64,000 bases of DNA from CALBGR01 sp964499935 (GTDB lineage Bacteria > Patescibacteriota > Saccharimonadia > Saccharimonadales > UBA4665), in contig CAZCMS010000001.1 in the NCBI GenBank assembly GCA_964499935.1, positions 62,001 through 126,000 of the forward strand, given 5' to 3'. The first letter of the stretch is position 1; the number at the start of each line of letters is the position of its first letter. Shown here piece by piece: positions 31,213 through 39,775 of the stretch. The notes under the pieces are model-generated. The model saw only the letters and a list, made by a program, of their open reading frames with translations, had not been told where the DNA came from and searched no databases. Made by a program: the position numbers and the translations under genes.

Positions 31213-31662
31213 CTATGATGTTGTTCGTTGCAATACAAACTGTACAATAATCTGTGCAAAGGCAACGATGATGAGACCTACGATAGCGTAGAGAATAGTG
31301 TTTTTAGCACCGCTGACACTGTTAGATTCACCAGCTGAAGTTACGTAGCGGAAACCGCCGATGATGATCATGATGACACAGATAGCACCAACGATGACAG
31401 AGAGGGTGTTGATGATACGAGCGATGAGATTTTGAACGCTACCACCAGCCTTATCAACTTCAGCAGTACAATTAGCAGCTTCAAGATTTATAGCAGAACC
31501 GCATTTTGTCTCATTTTGTGCTTTTTGCGTAACTGCAGGAGCAGTCGAAGACGCAGGGGGCACCTGTGCATTAGTCACAGGCGCTAAAGCTATTAATGAC
31601 ACTATTGAAAGTATCGTAATAGCGAAGATTGCAATTATATTGTTTTTTATTGTTTGAATCAT
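31213..31662 (-). CDS. VirB2/TrbC-like pilin paralogue 7 (recent duplicate)
   Basis: 149 residues. The same MIQTIKNN signal region and the same C-terminal transmembrane pair as paralogue 8, but a longer Ala/Pro/Gln-rich mature N-terminus with two Cys (TKCGSAINLEAANCTAEV). The conserved 3' region (31213-31410) repeats 30780-30990 almost base for base. Confidence 0.82.
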   Translation of the reverse strand: MIQTIKNNIIAIFAITILSIVSLIALAPVTNAQVPPASSTAPAVTQKAQNETKCGSAINLEAANCTAEVDKAGGSVQNLIARIINTLSVIVGAICVIMIIIGGFRYVTSAGESNSVSGAKNTILYAIVGLIIVAFAQIIVQFVLQRTTS

Positions 31663-31747
31663 ATGATTTATATTCCTTATCTATTTTTAGATCTTAAGAA
31701 TACTTATACCACATATATTAACTGCATTACAAATACTTTGCAAACGT

Positions 31748-32167
31748 CTAGATTGTTCGCTGTAGTACGAACTGTACAATCACCTGAGCAAAGGCAACGA
31801 TGATGAGACCCACGATAGCGTAGAGGATGGTATTTTTAGCACCACCAACATTATTAGAATCACCACCAGAAGTTATGTAACGGAAACCACCAATAATGAT
31901 CATGATGACCGAAATTGCGCCCACAATAACAGAGAAGGTGTTAATAATAGAGCGTATCAACCCCTCTATTTTGGCGCCACTGCCAGAAACGTTTGAATTA
32001 CAACCCCCGTTACTAAACCCACTGATATTCGAGCCACACTTAACTTTGTTGTCGATATTAACAGAGTTGTCAGCATGAGCAAGACCCGTCAAGCCAATTG
32101 ACGCTGTCAGCGCAAGAAGAACCGTGACAATGAGAGGTGTAATATATTGTTTAATTATGTGTGTCAT
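31748..32167 (-). CDS. VirB2/TrbC-like pilin paralogue 6
   Basis: 139 residues: signal peptide ending near AHA (about 32), a CGSNISGFSNGGC disulfide-type loop, then IINTFSVIVGAISVIMIIIG and the second helix LYAIVGLIIVAFAQVIVQFV. AGGAGG lies upstream of the ATG. Confidence 0.82.
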   Translation of the reverse strand: MTHIIKQYITPLIVTVLLALTASIGLTGLAHADNSVNIDNKVKCGSNISGFSNGGCNSNVSGSGAKIEGLIRSIINTFSVIVGAISVIMIIIGGFRYITSGGDSNNVGGAKNTILYAIVGLIIVAFAQVIVQFVLQRTI

Positions 32168-32188
32168 TATATCCTCCTTTTAATCACT

Positions 32189-32575
32189 CTATCCTATTCG
32201 CTGCAATACAAACTGTACGATAATTTGCGCAAATGCAATGATAATAAGGCCCACGAGCGCATATATTATTGTATTGCGTGCACTGGCCGATGCGTTTGAA
32301 TCACCTCCAGAAGTTACAAATTTGAAGCCACCGATAATAACCATAATAACCGCAATAATTCCGCCAATAGCCGAAAGGACATTAATTATATTTTTGATAA
32401 GCGTTTGGACGCTTGATGTTCCGCCACTACACTTACTATCACCAATTGCTGCACATGCTTCTGATTTCGCGTCTGCATATACAACACCGCCAGATGGCAG
32501 CGCAACGAATATCCCTAGGGTTAGCGCTATTACGACAAAAAATGAAATGGTACGTTTCTGAATACTACTTATCAT
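32189..32575 (-). CDS. VirB2/TrbC-like pilin paralogue 5
   Basis: 128 residues from ATG 32575. TATACT ends 6 nt before this ATG, so it may also have an internal leaderless promoter. Signal peptide (about 12-33), short Cys-pair segment (EACAAIGDSKCSGG), then the conserved two-helix core IIGGFKFVTSGGDSNASASA. Confidence 0.8.
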   Translation of the reverse strand: MISSIQKRTISFFVVIALTLGIFVALPSGGVVYADAKSEACAAIGDSKCSGGTSSVQTLIKNIINVLSAIGGIIAVIMVIIGGFKFVTSGGDSNASASARNTIIYALVGLIIIAFAQIIVQFVLQRIG

Positions 32576-32589
32576 ACTTTTAGTATACC

Positions 32590-33009
32590 TCAAGGTGTGG
32601 TTGCTTTAATAATTACAAATGATATAAGTGACTGGGCAATTGCGATAATAATAAGGCCTACAACCGCGAATATAACAGTGTTACGCGCATTTCCAAACTT
32701 CTGAGAATCACCACCGGAAGTCATCATACTAATACCTGCAACAATCATCATAATTACGGCTATAGACCCTGCAACTGCAGAAACCATGATTGATATCTTA
32801 AATAATAAACTGTCAGTTCCACCAGAGATAGGATTTTTACTTCCATCAACTTGACATGCGGACGGCTTCTTTGCGTCTGGTAAATCTTTGATTTTCTTTT
32901 CACTGCAAGCATCACCTAATGGATTGTCAGCGTACGCAGGACTACCACCAATACCCGCACCTACTATTGTGACCGCTATCAAGCTCATAAGAATAAGTCG
33001 TGCTTTCAT
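32590..33009 (-). CDS. VirB2/TrbC-like pilin paralogue 4
   Basis: 139 residues. Signal peptide cleaved near AYA (about 27), a mature segment with two Cys, and a more diverged core (IAVIMMIVAGISMMTSGGDS; IFAVVGLIIIAIAQSLISFV). Topology matches the rest of the array. Confidence 0.8.
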   Translation of the reverse strand: MKARLILMSLIAVTIVGAGIGGSPAYADNPLGDACSEKKIKDLPDAKKPSACQVDGSKNPISGGTDSLLFKISIMVSAVAGSIAVIMMIVAGISMMTSGGDSQKFGNARNTVIFAVVGLIIIAIAQSLISFVIIKATTP

Positions 33010-33013
33010 GCTT

Positions 33014-33670
33014 CTAGAGTACTCTACTTGTTACAAACTTTACTATGGCAAACGCAAACATTGTTACTATCAGTCCAACAAGTGCATAGATTATGGTGTT
33101 CTTTGCACGTGCTGTGTTTTGCGGATCACCGCTAGACAGAATAAACCTAAGTCCACCTATTACGGTAAATAAAAGGGCAAGGCCACCGGCAAGGCTGAAG
33201 ACAATATTTACAACTTTATCAATTGTACTCTGATCAGCATTTGCACCCACCTCTTCTATAGGGGTTATATCTATACCTGATAAATCTTTAACTGCAGATG
33301 ATCGCGCTGCGCTATTGGCGGGGGCATTTAGTTCAGATTTGGTTTTAAGTTGGCCTACTTTTGTTTTGCAATTGTTGATCTGTGCTGTTGTGGCTTTCTT
33401 AGAACCAAAGTTACACTTCGCTTCGCGAGCAAGGTCTTCTCTAATTTTATTACATTGATCTGCTTTTTTACTGTTTTTAGCTGATGGATCATATGATTTG
33501 CAGTCTTTAGTATAGTCGTTGATTAGTCGAGTACCCACCTCCTTACTCATAACAGCATGTACAGTCTTTGGTAGGTATAAACTCATAAATAACAAAAGCG
33601 TACATGCAATTAGCCCGATATATATTTTATTTTTAGCCTTATATTCAGCGTTCATGTTCAGGATAAACAT
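33014..33670 (-). CDS. VirB2/TrbC-like pilin paralogue 3, long form
   Basis: 218 residues from ATG 33670, overlapping the previous stop; ATG 33655 is an alternative. Signal helix, then a longer charged, Cys-containing mature domain of about 110 residues, then the conserved pair of helices (FTVIGGLRFILSSGDPQNTA; YALVGLIVTMFAFAIVKFV). Confidence 0.77.
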   Translation of the reverse strand: MFILNMNAEYKAKNKIYIGLIACTLLLFMSLYLPKTVHAVMSKEVGTRLINDYTKDCKSYDPSAKNSKKADQCNKIREDLAREAKCNFGSKKATTAQINNCKTKVGQLKTKSELNAPANSAARSSAVKDLSGIDITPIEEVGANADQSTIDKVVNIVFSLAGGLALLFTVIGGLRFILSSGDPQNTARAKNTIIYALVGLIVTMFAFAIVKFVTSRVL

Positions 33671-33671
33671 A

Positions 33672-34064
33672 CTAGCCACCAATCCTTGTTCCTAAAAATG
33701 CCACTACTGCGGATGCAATAATGGCTATAGCTAGCCCAATCAAAGCATTTAGGATGGTGTTTTGCGCTGATTTCGTTCCATCCGGAGAGCCCTGACTGGT
33801 AATATACCGAATACCACCATACAGCACGAACCCTACCGCTACGAGCGCTGCTATTCGTATAAGGATATCTATTATACCAAGCCCAACAAGCAAGACATCA
33901 CCGCCGTTAAACTTGTTCGCCTTCATGAGACTAAACTGAATTTCACACTTTTGAGTTAAGTCATCAAATTTAACATCCAAATATTTATACCAGGTAGGTA
34001 GACTAAAAAACCCTGGATCGGAACATTTGGGCGTTTGAGCAAGTGATTGAAAAAGCTGTATCAT
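33672..34064 (-). CDS. VirB2/TrbC-like pilin paralogue 2
   Basis: 130 residues. It lacks a classical signal peptide. A soluble start with Cys (PKCSDPGFF; TQKCEIQFSLMK) is followed by the core helices (VGFVLYGGIRYITSQGSPDG; LNALIGLAIAIIASAVVAFL). The SQGSPDGTKSAQNTILNALIG turn corresponds to the SGGDSN turn of the others. Confidence 0.77.
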   Translation of the reverse strand: MIQLFQSLAQTPKCSDPGFFSLPTWYKYLDVKFDDLTQKCEIQFSLMKANKFNGGDVLLVGLGIIDILIRIAALVAVGFVLYGGIRYITSQGSPDGTKSAQNTILNALIGLAIAIIASAVVAFLGTRIGG

Positions 34065-34068
34065 ATGA

Positions 34069-34872
34069 CTACGTTATATTTGGGGTTATCCATCTTATCA
34101 CTGCGTACAAAATAAGCAGTGCAAATAAGGCGACTAGGGCAGTCCCTATTTGCTTCTTTGCTGCGTTCATCTTTCCAGGATCATCACCAGCCGAAGCGTA
34201 ACGAATGCCTCCTGATATTATACCTATTGTCACCGCAATACCTACAAATGCTGTTAAAAATGCAATGATTGGATTGACATATTTCTTAATCAAATTACAT
34301 TTATCTGGGTTGTCAACACAATCCAATGCAGGATCTTTACTATCCTCCACCTCGTCAGAAGATTTTTTACCAGTATCTCCCTTGGCTTCTTTTTTTTCTA
34401 TAGCTTTCGTTTGTGCGGTATACGCTTGCTCACATTGCTTTTTGTTATCAGCATTCTTGTAGCGACTACATGCAGCCTCTTTGGTTTTGCCAGCATCAGC
34501 AGCAGCTTTACCTACGGCTTTTGGCGTCGGGGAGGGAGTTTTTTTATCGTCCTCGGAGGAAGCTTTAGAAGAGTCCTTATCTTTTCCGCCAAGAGTATAT
34601 CCTTCGGCACACGTAGACACGGCACTACACTTTGACGTCAGTAAAATTTTATTACCGCCTCCATCACGAGTCCATAACTTTACCTCTGTATTTTTTGATT
34701 TTTTTGATTTCCCTAGATCATACCCAGCCACACAATTGTAGTAGCTGTCGGAACTGGACTTATATTTTTGGGCACAAGCTTTTTTTGCTTGATCGCTTGC
34801 AGCATTCGAGAACCCAGGAAATAACAACACGGCTAGCGTTATTACAAAACTTAATTTTACTATTTGATTCAT
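34069..34872 (-). CDS. VirB2/TrbC-like protein, long form, first gene of the array
   Basis: 267 residues. Signal peptide (about 1-24), a long Lys/Asp/Ser-rich extracytoplasmic region with about ten Cys, and two C-terminal helices (FLTAFVGIAVTIGIISGGIR; ALVALFALLILYAVIRWITP) with the ASAGDDPGKM turn. A TATAAT ends 8 nt before the ATG, giving a leaderless promoter for the operon. It probably caps, anchors or diversifies the pilus. Confidence 0.78.
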   Translation of the reverse strand: MNQIVKLSFVITLAVLLFPGFSNAASDQAKKACAQKYKSSSDSYYNCVAGYDLGKSKKSKNTEVKLWTRDGGGNKILLTSKCSAVSTCAEGYTLGGKDKDSSKASSEDDKKTPSPTPKAVGKAAADAGKTKEAACSRYKNADNKKQCEQAYTAQTKAIEKKEAKGDTGKKSSDEVEDSKDPALDCVDNPDKCNLIKKYVNPIIAFLTAFVGIAVTIGIISGGIRYASAGDDPGKMNAAKKQIGTALVALFALLILYAVIRWITPNIT

Positions 34873-34880
34873 ATTTGTTG

Positions 34881-34886
34881 ATTATA
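34881..34886 (-). promoter_or_regulatory. -10 box of the pilin array
   Basis: TATAAT on the minus strand ends 8 nt before the first array ATG. The divergent T4SS operon has TATACT at about 34971-34976, and an AATTACT/AGTAATT inverted repeat lies at about 34984-35003 in its leader. Confidence 0.6.
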
Positions 34887-35028
34887 CATGCTCATGGTAG
34901 AGTTTTGTAGATTGTTAACACCATAGCAATAGAGTATGTGTTTTCATTGAGCTTATGTTATGGAATAGCGTATACTACATAGTAATTACTCAGACAAGTA
35001 ATTGTCGAAGCAATAACCGCATAAAAGC

Positions 35029-37797
35029 ATGAATATTTTGAGTCATCGTTTAAACTTCAAAAAAGCAAAAAATCCTTATTTTATCTATATAAGTATTTTT
35101 CTTGTTACTGTACTTGCGTTCGTTTCTTTATCTGCTCGTACAGTTAATGCTCAAACGGGCGGAAATCTACTAGAAGCCCTGGGTGCAACATGTAATAACA
35201 TGGATAAAAACAGTAGTGAGTGGGATGGCTGTGAAAAGGTTTTACAAAAAAAGTTAAATGAACATCTCGGGTGCAGTGGCGAGATGTTCAAAGCAGAGAA
35301 AATCAGGAATGACCCTAATAACCCTGATGCAACTGAAACAAAATATTTTACAAAGCCTGCTGAATATCAAAAGTGTTACGACAAAGCTGCAGCCGAGTTC
35401 AACAAAATCTCCGGCACCTCCTGTTCGTCAATGCGTCACGGCTGGGATGATAATGGCAAATTTAAAGAAAAAGATGACACAAGTTGGAAAAATTGTGAAA
35501 AAACTCAAAAAAAGCTATACGAAACACTTGGATGTTCAAAGGAGATGTTCAAGGAGTCAAACAAAAAACACTACTACACCCAAAAGCCTGCGGACATAGA
35601 AGATTGTAAAAAAAGACTTGATGCCGTACTTGCGGTCACGCTCGAGGGCCCAAACGGCTCTACCTCTAGAATAAGTGCAGATAACAGCACTGTTACTACT
35701 ACAGATAAGGACGGAAATACTACAACCACACTAGCATCAACCTCTCCCGGAGACACTGACCGCGACAAAGCACAAGGAGAGTGTAATGGGGATACTATTG
35801 GCATGCTTTCATGGATTGTTTGCCCTGTAGTAAAAGCCTCAATTACTGCAGTGAACGGCATGGATAATGCGATAAACACACTACTAACAATTAACACTGA
35901 TCAAATATTCAATACTGCTGACGATGATAGTAGCGGAGCGAGATACAAACAAGCGTGGTCTGTCTTCCGCTCTATTGCATTAGGTATAGTGGTAATTGCA
36001 GGCCTTATTATTATTATTTCGACAGCATTTGGATATGAAATACTCGATGCGTACACCATTCGTAAGCTACTGCCTCGCATTCTCATATCTATTATATTTA
36101 TAACTTTGTCGTGGAGTGTGATGAATTTTCTCATTATTCTCACTAATGATGTTGGAAATGGAATTCGCGCTTTAATATATCTACCGTTCCAAGGAATGAA
36201 TGGAGTAGAATTCGGTGTAGGGGATTCTACGAACTTCCTCACTACATTAATGCTTGGTGGCGCTGCGGTATCACTTGGAGCTATTGGTTTATTAAGCCTA
36301 GTAGTAACCGCTGTACTTGCTGTTATCATCGCCTTCCTAGTGCTAGTACTACGCGAACTTATCATTATTGTCCTTATTATCATGGCACCTATAGGTATAG
36401 CGTGTCTCATACTGCCCAACACTCGAAAAGGGTGGCAGATATGGCAAAATACGCTGACTGTAATGCTGGTGGTGTTCCCTATAATTTCTGCAATTATTGC
36501 AACAGGGCGGGTATTCTCTATGACCGTCTCTAATGGTGGTAGCAGTGAAAATATTGTCAATCAACTCATTGCGTTTGCAGCATATATTTTGCCGTATTTT
36601 ATGCTTCCATTTGCATTTAGAATGGCAGGCGGGGCAATGGCAACCCTAGCAGGACTTGCTAACGACCGAAGTCGTGGCGCTTTCGACAGGCTCAAAAACT
36701 ACCGAGGCAACAAAATGCAGGAGAATTTTGGCAAGATGAAAGCTGGCAACCGATTTGCTGATCGAAACATGGCTACTCGAGCATTTAATAGAACTACCTC
36801 AAATATTGGCATGGGCGTACAGGGTGGCTTCGGTATGGGTGAACGAGGTAGGCAAGCACGATCACAGTTAGAAGAAATGTCCGCCTTAGATCAAGTTATG
36901 AAAAATCCTAAATGGCAAGGTGTTAACCAAAATGATGATGCACTTCGCGCACTAACCTATGGTAGCGCAGCTGATGCGCAAAGAGGGTTAACCGAGCATT
37001 TCATGAAAGATGGCAAAACATCCGAAGCAGACGCATCAGCGCGAGCTAACCGCGCTGTTCAGGCAGCGCAAGCAAGCGTCCGATTTGGTCGACCACAACA
37101 AGTTGCTGCAGCTCGGCAACTTGTTTCTACTGGCACAGGATACGACGATGTATTTGACATGCAGGAAGTACTCGGCCGAGCTTCTGGAGGCAACATGAAT
37201 ACTGCCGCATCTTTGGCAGGATTCGCAAACTCAGAAACCAAAAAGACTGGGCGCGGTGATCTTGCACCAAGCTTTGGTACTTTAGAAAATATGGTTCAAG
37301 TTAAAGGTGAAACTGGCAAACCTGGAGTCAAAGATGTTAACAAGAACGAAGTCATGCAAAATGCATGGGAGAGTGTTAGCCTGTATCAGCACGGCAATGG
37401 AAAGCCTACAGCTATTAAAAACTTTGCAAAACATTATGAAGACAGACTTGCATATGGAACACATGAGCAAAAAGCTCAAGCCCTTACATTCTTTAAGGAT
37501 CTCGAAAACATGAAGAGCGGAGCGAACGGTGCAGTCGCAGGCGAAATCAATAGAATACTTGATCGCAACGCAAAAGATATAGCAGATGTTTCAGCGCAAC
37601 CTGCGCGAACCTCCCAGATAGGAGCAGATGGACTACCTCGAAAAGGCTCAGGTGGTGTCGAGATGATCAACAACGAACCTGTCCCGATCCGTGATAGTAG
37701 TGGAAACGTTACCGGTTACAGGGACAGAACCTTGGGCGACCACGCAAAACAAAGAGCACGCTCCTACAGAGATCCTAATATTGCCGACAGGACGTAA
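35029..37797 (+). CDS. VirB6/TrbL-like T4SS membrane protein
   Basis: 922 residues. A signal or first helix (about 19-40), an extracytoplasmic Cys-rich repeat region with two similar blocks (C..M..W..CEKVLQKKLNEHLGCSGEMF and a second CEKTQKKLYETLGCSKEMF, about 55-195), then a cluster of six or more transmembrane helices (about 305-545), and a large soluble Ala/Gln-rich C-terminal region. It likely forms the inner-membrane channel of the secretion system. First gene of the plus-strand operon. Confidence 0.8.
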   Translation: MNILSHRLNFKKAKNPYFIYISIFLVTVLAFVSLSARTVNAQTGGNLLEALGATCNNMDKNSSEWDGCEKVLQKKLNEHLGCSGEMFKAEKIRNDPNNPDATETKYFTKPAEYQKCYDKAAAEFNKISGTSCSSMRHGWDDNGKFKEKDDTSWKNCEKTQKKLYETLGCSKEMFKESNKKHYYTQKPADIEDCKKRLDAVLAVTLEGPNGSTSRISADNSTVTTTDKDGNTTTTLASTSPGDTDRDKAQGECNGDTIGMLSWIVCPVVKASITAVNGMDNAINTLLTINTDQIFNTADDDSSGARYKQAWSVFRSIALGIVVIAGLIIIISTAFGYEILDAYTIRKLLPRILISIIFITLSWSVMNFLIILTNDVGNGIRALIYLPFQGMNGVEFGVGDSTNFLTTLMLGGAAVSLGAIGLLSLVVTAVLAVIIAFLVLVLRELIIIVLIIMAPIGIACLILPNTRKGWQIWQNTLTVMLVVFPIISAIIATGRVFSMTVSNGGSSENIVNQLIAFAAYILPYFMLPFAFRMAGGAMATLAGLANDRSRGAFDRLKNYRGNKMQENFGKMKAGNRFADRNMATRAFNRTTSNIGMGVQGGFGMGERGRQARSQLEEMSALDQVMKNPKWQGVNQNDDALRALTYGSAADAQRGLTEHFMKDGKTSEADASARANRAVQAAQASVRFGRPQQVAAARQLVSTGTGYDDVFDMQEVLGRASGGNMNTAASLAGFANSETKKTGRGDLAPSFGTLENMVQVKGETGKPGVKDVNKNEVMQNAWESVSLYQHGNGKPTAIKNFAKHYEDRLAYGTHEQKAQALTFFKDLENMKSGANGAVAGEINRILDRNAKDIADVSAQPARTSQIGADGLPRKGSGGVEMINNEPVPIRDSSGNVTGYRDRTLGDHAKQRARSYRDPNIADRT

Positions 37798-37800
37798 TCA

Positions 37801-38850
37801 ATGGCAACATATAAAGTAATTCAAGACATCGAAGCAGACGATAAACTCCTCGGACCTTTATCTTTAAGACAGTTTGTTTATGCAGGAGTTACCGTATTTT
37901 GTGGCTGGCTTAGTTATATGGCAGTTGCCAAGGGTGCGCCTTTTTTGTTAATTGTCTTTATACCCCCAGGACTTATCGCTGGATTTTTTGCATTTCCATG
38001 GGGTAAAGAGCAATCCACTGAAATATGGGCACTTGCCCGAATCAGATTCCTATTAAAGCCTAGAAAGCGCATATGGGATCAGACAGGATTGAAAGAATTG
38101 GTTACTATCACAGCACCAAAAGTGATTGAACACGCATATACCGACGGATTGTCTCAAAAAGAAGTCAGAAGCCGACTGCAAACACTTGCAGCTACCATTG
38201 ACAGCCGGGGATGGGCGATCAAGAACACTTCTATGAGTCCTTATACACCAACGCCTGTATACGCAGGTATTTCTGGTGTGCAGACTCACACCGATAGACT
38301 AATCGATATTAATACTCTTCCTCGTGAAACGCCTTTTGACGACACAAGCCCTAGCGAGGACATACTAGACCCCGGACACAATCCCAAAGCACAGCAATTT
38401 GATGCCATGCTCACCACAAACGCACAACAACACAGAGAACGCCTGATAGCATCCATGCAACAACCCGATCCTATACAGCCCCCTGCGCCACCTCCTTCAC
38501 AAACTCAAGCAACTGACACGTCTGACGACCAAGCGATTCTCGCCTCATTGCAACAAAGCCAGCAGCAGCAAGCTATGCAGTATTCGCATCTCCCGACATT
38601 ACAACCACTCTCTGCGCAACAACAAGCGACACAAGATACTCCTGCGCCACCTCCTATGCAGGACCACCTTCCGGAAACTCCGTCAGTCGACACAACTCCA
38701 GCTACACCAATACAGCAAGTGACACCAGAGCCCGACACTGTTATACTTAATCTTGCACATAGCAATGATTTGAGTATTTCAACACTTGCTCGGGAAGCCA
38801 AAAAAGAACACGGCGAAGAACCGGACGAAGTTGTCATACCACTTCATTAA
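37801..38850 (+). CDS. PrgI/VirB3-like T4SS protein
   Basis: 349 residues. The N-terminal PrgI domain (about 1-90) has the YKVIQDIEADDKLLGPLSLR start and two close hydrophobic helices (about 25-62). The C-terminal 200 residues are a Pro/Gln/Thr-rich tail. PrgI proteins accompany VirB4 ATPases in Gram-positive-type T4SSs. It follows the VirB6-like gene by 3 bp. Confidence 0.83.
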   Translation: MATYKVIQDIEADDKLLGPLSLRQFVYAGVTVFCGWLSYMAVAKGAPFLLIVFIPPGLIAGFFAFPWGKEQSTEIWALARIRFLLKPRKRIWDQTGLKELVTITAPKVIEHAYTDGLSQKEVRSRLQTLAATIDSRGWAIKNTSMSPYTPTPVYAGISGVQTHTDRLIDINTLPRETPFDDTSPSEDILDPGHNPKAQQFDAMLTTNAQQHRERLIASMQQPDPIQPPAPPPSQTQATDTSDDQAILASLQQSQQQQAMQYSHLPTLQPLSAQQQATQDTPAPPPMQDHLPETPSVDTTPATPIQQVTPEPDTVILNLAHSNDLSISTLAREAKKEHGEEPDEVVIPLH

Positions 38851-38899
38851 TTACCTCAGAGCCACATAGGTGCAGAGGGTGGGATAAGCTAGTAGATAT

Positions 38900-39775
38900 A
38901 TGAATCCATCAGATCCAAATCAAAATATACAGCCACAAACTGGTATGCCCCAAGCTGCTCCAGGGCCTGTACCACCACAACCCCAACAACCTATGCCGGT
39001 TACCGGACAAACTCAGTCACCAGAAACGCCAAAACCCAAGTCTAACCCTAATAGCACTCAAAATACTCTACAGATAGCCGAAATACGTGATGGAATCGTC
39101 ATTATGAATGACGGCTCATTCAGGTCTGTTGTTATGTTGAAGAGTGTTAACTTTGATCTTATGAGCCCTCAGGAGCAAGAGGCAATTGAATTTGCGTACC
39201 AAGGTTTTCTTAACTCGCTCTATTTTCCCGTTCAAATATTCGTACGATCACAAAAAGTTGATTTGCAACCCTACATCGAAAGACTCGATAAAATCCGCAC
39301 TGAACATGACAATATGCTCCTTGCTATGCTTATGGAAGACTATTTAATATACATAGATCAGTTAGCACAACAGACGAACATTATGGATAAGAAATTTTAT
39401 TTAGTAATTCCATATTTTCCACACCCAGAGAGCGCAAAAAAAGCAGTTGCAGCCGACAGCAGAAATTTCATTACTGGGCTAGCCAACATGTTTAGCACCA
39501 AGGAAACACATGTGGTAGTCAATGAAACTGATTTGGAAAATGCTAAAAGTGAACTTCGGAACCGTGTACAGGCAGTACTAAGTGGATTGTCACAATGTGG
39601 CGTCCAAGGATTACCACTCGACACACAAGAACTTATTGAGTTGTATTACGATACCTATAATCCAGATACTGCAACAAGACAACAATTAAAAAATTTCAAT
39701 GACCTCACGGCAGATGTTGTACAAAAAGGTCAAGGTAGCGTTACGCAGTCACACCTACAAAGGGAGCTTCAATAA
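38900..39775 (+). CDS. VirB4 N-terminal-like (TraC-like) protein
   Basis: 291 residues. A Pro/Gln-rich start (about 1-55) is followed by a domain starting at LQIAEIRDGIVIMNDGSFRS that matches the N-terminal, non-ATPase part of VirB4/TraC proteins. No Walker A is present. The stop overlaps the ATG of the VirB4 ATPase (TAATG), so the two are translated together and may form one functional unit. Confidence 0.77.
   Translation: MNPSDPNQNIQPQTGMPQAAPGPVPPQPQQPMPVTGQTQSPETPKPKSNPNSTQNTLQIAEIRDGIVIMNDGSFRSVVMLKSVNFDLMSPQEQEAIEFAYQGFLNSLYFPVQIFVRSQKVDLQPYIERLDKIRTEHDNMLLAMLMEDYLIYIDQLAQQTNIMDKKFYLVIPYFPHPESAKKAVAADSRNFITGLANMFSTKETHVVVNETDLENAKSELRNRVQAVLSGLSQCGVQGLPLDTQELIELYYDTYNPDTATRQQLKNFNDLTADVVQKGQGSVTQSHLQRELQ

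Noticed and set aside
30254..34872. CRISPR-like or direct-repeat array
   Set aside because: The repetition comes from paralogous pilin genes; repeat units are coding and 400-800 bp long.
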